DNA from: Candidatus Woesearchaeota archaeon
GTDB taxonomy: Archaea > Nanoarchaeota > Nanoarchaeia > Woesearchaeales > JAGVZT01
Reading direction: 5' to 3'
Length of the DNA stretch: 8,832 nt
NCBI GenBank assembly: GCA_017608295.1
Contig: JAFCGF010000064.1
Coordinates: 1-8,832 of the forward strand
Below, one piece after another: positions 5,303 to 8,832 of the stretch. Position 1 is the stretch's first letter. Each line of letters starts with the position of its first letter. The notes beneath the pieces are model-generated. The model was not told where the DNA came from. It did no database searches and was given only the letters and a program-made list of their open reading frames with translations. The translations under genes were made by a program, and so were the position numbers.

Positions 5303-8300
5303 AACATCTTCAAATCTCATCAGCTCATCCCACTGATATAATGCTCCTTGTTGGGCGCAACTTGTTGCCAGTTCCTTGTAACAGTACTTCTCCACCAAGC
5401 AGTTGTCTCGTTGTGCTAACGAACCGTTGATTTGCTGACCATGGTTCAAATTAGAGGCTAGCCAGCACTGGGAGCCGATCAGGATGGTTGAGTATACTTT
5501 ATTATCCCTAATGTCTGTAAGAGAATTTCCGCAGGTGAATGGGGAAGGATTTATAACTGTGATGCTGCGAACTTCATTATCACTACAACTGTACCAGTTT
5601 GTATATGAATAAGATATAGTTTTGGTTCCCAACCCAGCCATCGCCGGATTGAAATATCCAGTGATCTGATCTACGCCTGGACCTGAATAGGTTCCTCTCA
5701 AAGGAATACCACCCCTGAGTTTAAACGGCTTGGCGTTAATTGTCGTGATAGTATCAAAGCATACAGAGAAAGAGACATCAGGTTGTTCTCCAATTGACAT
5801 GATTATCGAGTTGGATGTAGCTGGGTTTCCAGTAACACAGTCTTCATTAGAGGTTAATATACAGGATAGCACATCACCATCAACTGGCAGATAAGTATAA
5901 TTATGATTGGTCCCAGCGTTGGCACCATTCACTTGCCATTGAAAGCCAGGTGAACCTCCTCCGTTTATTGGTATTGCAGTGAATGTTACTGGGATGCCAC
6001 CGCATACAGGATTAGCAGATGGAGCGATCGAGATGCTAACAGGTAGTAAAGGATTTACAGTCATGGTAATTGTGTCACTTGTGGCTGGATTGTTGGTGGT
6101 ACATTGTTCGCTGGAGGTAAGAAGACAGGACACCCGATCCCCAGGAAAAGGGATGAATGTGTAGGTTGAATCGTTAGTTCCAACTGGTAAGTTGTTCAAG
6201 TACCACTGATAAACAGGATTCATACCACCATTGGTTACTGATGCAGTGAGAGTGACTGATTCTCCTTCACATACTGGATTTTCGGATGGGGTAACATTAA
6301 CAGAGACAGGAAGGTTTGGTAATACATGAATGACCAGCGAATTTGACGTATCAGGATTGTTTGACCGACAGGGTTCAAGGGATGTCACTACACAATAAAC
6401 GGTATCGGTTTTATTCGGTATATATGTGAACACTGAGTCAGAGAAGTTGGTGTCAACTCCGTTGATGAACCATTGGAATAGTGGATTTGCTCCTGCATTG
6501 ATAGGACTTGCTGTAAAAATAACAGGTGTGCCTGCACAAATAGAATCGGTTGATGAAGAAATCGAAACTACTACAGAATCGCCTGTCGTGACTGTTACGA
6601 CAAACTGAACTGAATCACCCACACAATTTCCAACCACAGGAGTGATGGTATAGATAACAGTTTCCGGTCCAGAGCCGGTGTTGCTCAGAACCTGGTCAAT
6701 CGTATCTCCTGATCCTGGTGAGAATCCCGTAACAAAGGGTGAAGAGCCAATGGCAGTCCATGAGAAACCTGTACCAGGCACATTGGAAGTTAACGGAATG
6801 TTCGTCGATTCTCCGGAACAGATTGATTTTGAAAGTGGGTTGTTGGTAACAACCGGTTGCGTAACGAATACAAGTTGTATAGTATCTCTGCCTCTACATT
6901 CATCTGGAGATGTGACTTCAACTGTATATAATCCTGTTTGATTTATGGTAACTATCTGTTCATTGGAAAAGAAACCCGGTGGAATACTTCCCCATTCATA
7001 CACGCAACCTAAACATAATCCTGCATCCAAAACCACCGAATCTCCCAGGCAAATAGTTTGATCATTACCCAATTCCGGGTTCGGCGTTTCATGAATGGTG
7101 ATAGTTATCCAAGATGTATCGGTTCGGTTATCGATGTGCCGTACAAACAGTTCAACTGTATATTGACCAGGCAAGGTATAAATATGAGTAGGTGTTGAAT
7201 CATTGGAATAATTGGCTGTCCCCGAAGCAGGATCCCCAAAGTCCCAGTGAATACTATCAGCCGGGGGGTAAATATCACAGGAGGACTCAATTGGAATATT
7301 TTGACATTCACCGGAATAATGGATATAGGCTTTATATCGTTGAAGAAATTGAGGAAGAGAATGTTGAACCCAATTACCATTGAACCCAATTACATTTTTC
7401 TGAAGGTTACATGCTGCTCCCTGAAGAGTAGGATTATTGATGACGTGGAAGGAATCAACAGAAATCCCATTAATTTCTGCGGATAAATAAATTTCTCCAT
7501 CAGAAGATAACCTGAGATTTCTCGCACCATAGCCTAATACCACCTCGTTTTGCATAAAATCGGCTGAATCGGTCCTGGATAAATCGTATTGGTTTATTGA
7601 AGAAGATGAGCTGATTATTGTATCATAATTGATAGTGTAAAGAAAATTTGAGTTCATTGAAAATTCTGCACTGTAGGGACGATATTCTATTGAATCATGA
7701 GTAGATAAGAATGTAAATAATGGAGTGACTTTTCCTGTAATATTATTAAAATCGCATATCTCTGCTACTGTTTCATCGGGATCTACATCACTGGAAAACA
7801 GCTTTGTTCCATCTTGAGAAATTCTGATATTTGTTGCATATTGACCATGCATTTGTTTATTCAGAACAAGGCTGGAACTTATTTCCGGAATGGTATTGAT
7901 ACCTGAAGGAGAAACTAAATAGGAAAGATAGCGGGAATAAGTTAATGATCCCCGTTGATCCTTGATAACAATCCACACATCTCGGTTATTATAATGACGG
8001 ATACCAGTGAGCGCACTATAGGCAGAATCTCCGCCTGGGACAGGAATGTTTTTCATTCCCGTAACCACATCACCGAATCCCCCATTCAAGCGTAAATCAA
8101 CTTTGGAGTAGTGTAGTCCATATTGTGGAGGTAATAATCCCTGGTTGCCAATAGTGAAAACAAAATATGTGCTGTCATATGGTATACTCGGAACGACGAA
8201 TACGGGCTGGTAGCTTCCAGTAATCCCTAACAAACCTGTGCCATTCGGCATGACAGCATTGGTTCTGTCCCATATTTTCATCCCACTTGAATAAAAAAGA

Positions 8301-8521
8301 ATGTTTCCAAGCGAATCAGCGATACATGCACTCATACCTGTTGCTTGCATTGGTATATTTGGAAGCAGTACCGGACTTCCGGAACTAAAATCAACAGCAA
8401 TATTTTTTCCAAAGTACCACTTATTCCATTCTCCCTGTGAAAATCCAATTCCAGGCAGAAGAACAATCAGACCGATGATGATCTTTGTTTTCAATTTGTT
8501 TTGACTCAATCCCGTAAACAC
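4976..8521 (-). CDS. Large secreted multidomain surface protein (propeller-like, PKD, Ig-like repeats, FISUMP)
   Basis: An 1181-residue exported protein. After a signal peptide (about 1-29, KTKIIIGLIVLLPGIGFSQG) comes a module of roughly 370 residues beginning WNKWYFGKNIAVDFSSGSP, with GNILFYSSGMKIWDR (72-86) and MPNGTGLLG (91-99). This is the N-terminal module common in Bacteroidota surface proteins, probably a beta-propeller. Next come a PKD domain (about 413-477, WDFGDPASGT and PGQYTVELFV), an Ig-like domain (478-554), a PKD-like domain (555-646), three 89-residue Ig-like repeats (652-912), a further beta domain (914-992) and a C-terminal FISUMP domain (997-1181; GSQCWLASNLNHG, GLCPPGWHVPSEADW, FFWSSTSHG, VRCVGD). 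Neither a T9SS sorting domain nor a lipobox is present, so its final location is unclear; adhesion or carbohydrate binding is plausible but unproven. The GTG start at 8519-8521 overlaps the upstream gene by 16 nt. A TTG at Leu5 is an alternative start. Confidence 0.88.
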   Translation of the reverse strand: MFTGLSQNKLKTKIIIGLIVLLPGIGFSQGEWNKWYFGKNIAVDFSSGSPVLLPNIPMQATGMSACIADSLGNILFYSSGMKIWDRTNAVMPNGTGLLGITGSYQPVFVVPSIPYDSTYFVFTIGNQGLLPPQYGLHYSKVDLRLNGGFGDVVTGMKNIPVPGGDSAYSALTGIRHYNNRDVWIVIKDQRGSLTYSRYLSYLVSPSGINTIPEISSSLVLNKQMHGQYATNIRISQDGTKLFSSDVDPDETVAEICDFNNITGKVTPLFTFLSTHDSIEYRPYSAEFSMNSNFLYTINYDTIISSSSSINQYDLSRTDSADFMQNEVVLGYGARNLRLSSDGEIYLSAEINGISVDSFHVINNPTLQGAACNLQKNVIGFNGNWVQHSLPQFLQRYKAYIHYSGECQNIPIESSCDIYPPADSIHWDFGDPASGTANYSNDSTPTHIYTLPGQYTVELFVRHIDNRTDTSWITITIHETPNPELGNDQTICLGDSVVLDAGLCLGCVYEWGSIPPGFFSNEQIVTINQTGLYTVEVTSPDECRGRDTIQLVFVTQPVVTNNPLSKSICSGESTNIPLTSNVPGTGFSWTAIGSSPFVTGFSPGSGDTIDQVLSNTGSGPETVIYTITPVVGNCVGDSVQFVVTVTTGDSVVVSISSSTDSICAGTPVIFTASPINAGANPLFQWFINGVDTNFSDSVFTYIPNKTDTVYCVVTSLEPCRSNNPDTSNSLVIHVLPNLPVSVNVTPSENPVCEGESVTLTASVTNGGMNPVYQWYLNNLPVGTNDSTYTFIPFPGDRVSCLLTSSEQCTTNNPATSDTITMTVNPLLPVSISIAPSANPVCGGIPVTFTAIPINGGGSPGFQWQVNGANAGTNHNYTYLPVDGDVLSCILTSNEDCVTGNPATSNSIIMSIGEQPDVSFSVCFDTITTINAKPFKLRGGIPLRGTYSGPGVDQITGYFNPAMAGLGTKTISYSYTNWYSCSDNEVRSITVINPSPFTCGNSLTDIRDNKVYSTILIGSQCWLASNLNHGQQINGSLAQRDNCLVEKYCYKELATSCAQQGALYQWDELMRFEDVEEIQGLCPPGWHVPSEADWNTLFTNWTNNAFAGAPLKYSGYSGFNALLTGAGLFNRVWEFDAFATFFWSSTSHGPWKAWAHGMNDYNYSVSYYPSYRANAFSVRCVGD
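5786..6568 (-). repeat. Three tandem 89-codon Ig-like repeats
   Basis: Within the 1181-residue protein, residues about 652-912 consist of three units spaced exactly 89 residues apart, with QWFING at 683, QWYLNN at 772 and QWQVNG at 861. Each has an ICAGTPV/VCEGESV/VCGGIPV strand, the QW core, a Y-x-P turn, a Cys in SCxLTS or YCVVTS, and the ending NNPxTSNS. A conserved Cys pair in each unit suggests a disulfide. Confidence 0.88.
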
Positions 8522-8832
8522 CTAACCGTAAATGCATTCGCCCGGTAACTCGGATAATACGACACCGAGTAGTTTTGCTCATTCATTCCGTGCGCCCATG
8601 CCTTGTAAGGACCGTGAGCAGTCGATGACCAGAAGAAAGTGGCAAACGCATCAAACTCCCATACCCTGTTGAATAACCCGGCTCCTGATAGCAAAGCATT
8701 GAATCCTGAATATCCCGAGTACTTGAGAGGTGCTCCTGCGAAAGCATTGTTAGTCCAGTTGGCAAAGAGGGTATACCAGTCGGTTTCGGAAGGTACATGC
8801 CAGCCGGGAGGGCAAAGCCCCTGTATCTGCTC
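8506..8832 (-). CDS. FISUMP-domain protein, C-terminal part only (5' end beyond window)
   Basis: The open frame runs from the window edge (first visible codon GAG at 8832-8830) to TGA at 8506-8508, giving the last 108 residues of a protein. It contains GLCPPGWHVPSETDW, FAGAPLKYSGYSGFN, FATFFWSSTAHG and the terminal VRCLRD, the C-terminal half of a FISUMP domain (Fibrobacter succinogenes major paralogous domain). Of these 108 residues 96 are identical to the end of the 1181-residue protein next to it, with no gaps. A TTG at 8692-8694 could be misread as a start but is internal to the domain. The rest of the protein cannot be judged from here. Its 3' end overlaps the GTG start of the following gene. 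Confidence 0.85.
   Translation of the reverse strand, partial: EQIQGLCPPGWHVPSETDWYTLFANWTNNAFAGAPLKYSGYSGFNALLSGAGLFNRVWEFDAFATFFWSSTAHGPYKAWAHGMNEQNYSVSYYPSYRANAFTVRCLRD

Noticed and set aside
7105..7486. Overlapping open frames on both strands inside the large surface-protein gene
   Set aside because: They have no signal peptide, domain or ribosome-binding site, and sit inside a well-supported coding frame.
8583..8798. Alternative minus-strand frame of 71 codons at the window edge
   Set aside because: It is an out-of-frame shadow of the FISUMP domain, whose own frame is supported by 89% identity to its neighbour.

Overview
The window looks like a chromosomal piece of a Bacteroidota member. 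The evidence is two proteins ending in type IX secretion (T9SS) type A C-terminal sorting domains, a TonB C-terminal-domain protein of the usual Bacteroidota form, a large PKD/Ig-like surface protein with the N-terminal module common in that phylum, and FISUMP domains. No species can be named. Every credible gene is on the minus strand, so transcription runs from high to low coordinates. No rRNA, tRNA, CRISPR array, transposase or integrase is visible. The longest stretch without a confident gene is the 236 bp at 4740-4975, which holds only a doubtful 49-codon ORF. I saw no convincing Bacteroidota-type promoter (TAnnTTTG) in the intergenic gaps.

Region 1 (8832-4976): two tandem surface-protein genes. 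The upstream one is cut by the window edge, and only its C-terminal 108 residues (FISUMP domain) are visible. The downstream one encodes a 1181-residue secreted multidomain protein (signal peptide, propeller-like N-terminus, PKD and Ig-like repeats, C-terminal FISUMP). Its predicted GTG start overlaps the end of the upstream gene, and the two FISUMP domains are 89% identical.

Region 2 (4975-2677): three unrelated small genes: an SRPBCC-fold protein, an FRG-domain protein and a three-helix membrane protein. The last two are visibly more AT-rich than their surroundings. A 141-bp imperfect palindrome sits between the SRPBCC and FRG genes. A shorter related palindromic site precedes the membrane-protein gene. 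Both end in GTTRRRY-like boxes 16-22 nt before the next start codon, and I read them as attC-like gene-cassette junctions (inference). A remnant of a second tonB-like 5' end lies next to the shorter site.

Region 3 (2677-1): a tightly packed run of a TonB-C-domain protein, a 302-residue T9SS cargo protein and a seven-bladed YVTN propeller T9SS cargo protein. Stop and start codons overlap (TAATG, then GTGA) or lie 29 nt apart, so these genes are probably co-transcribed and partly translationally coupled, perhaps together with the membrane-protein gene before them. The window thus shows cell-surface/secretome genes interrupted by a small block of accessory genes that may have arrived horizontally.
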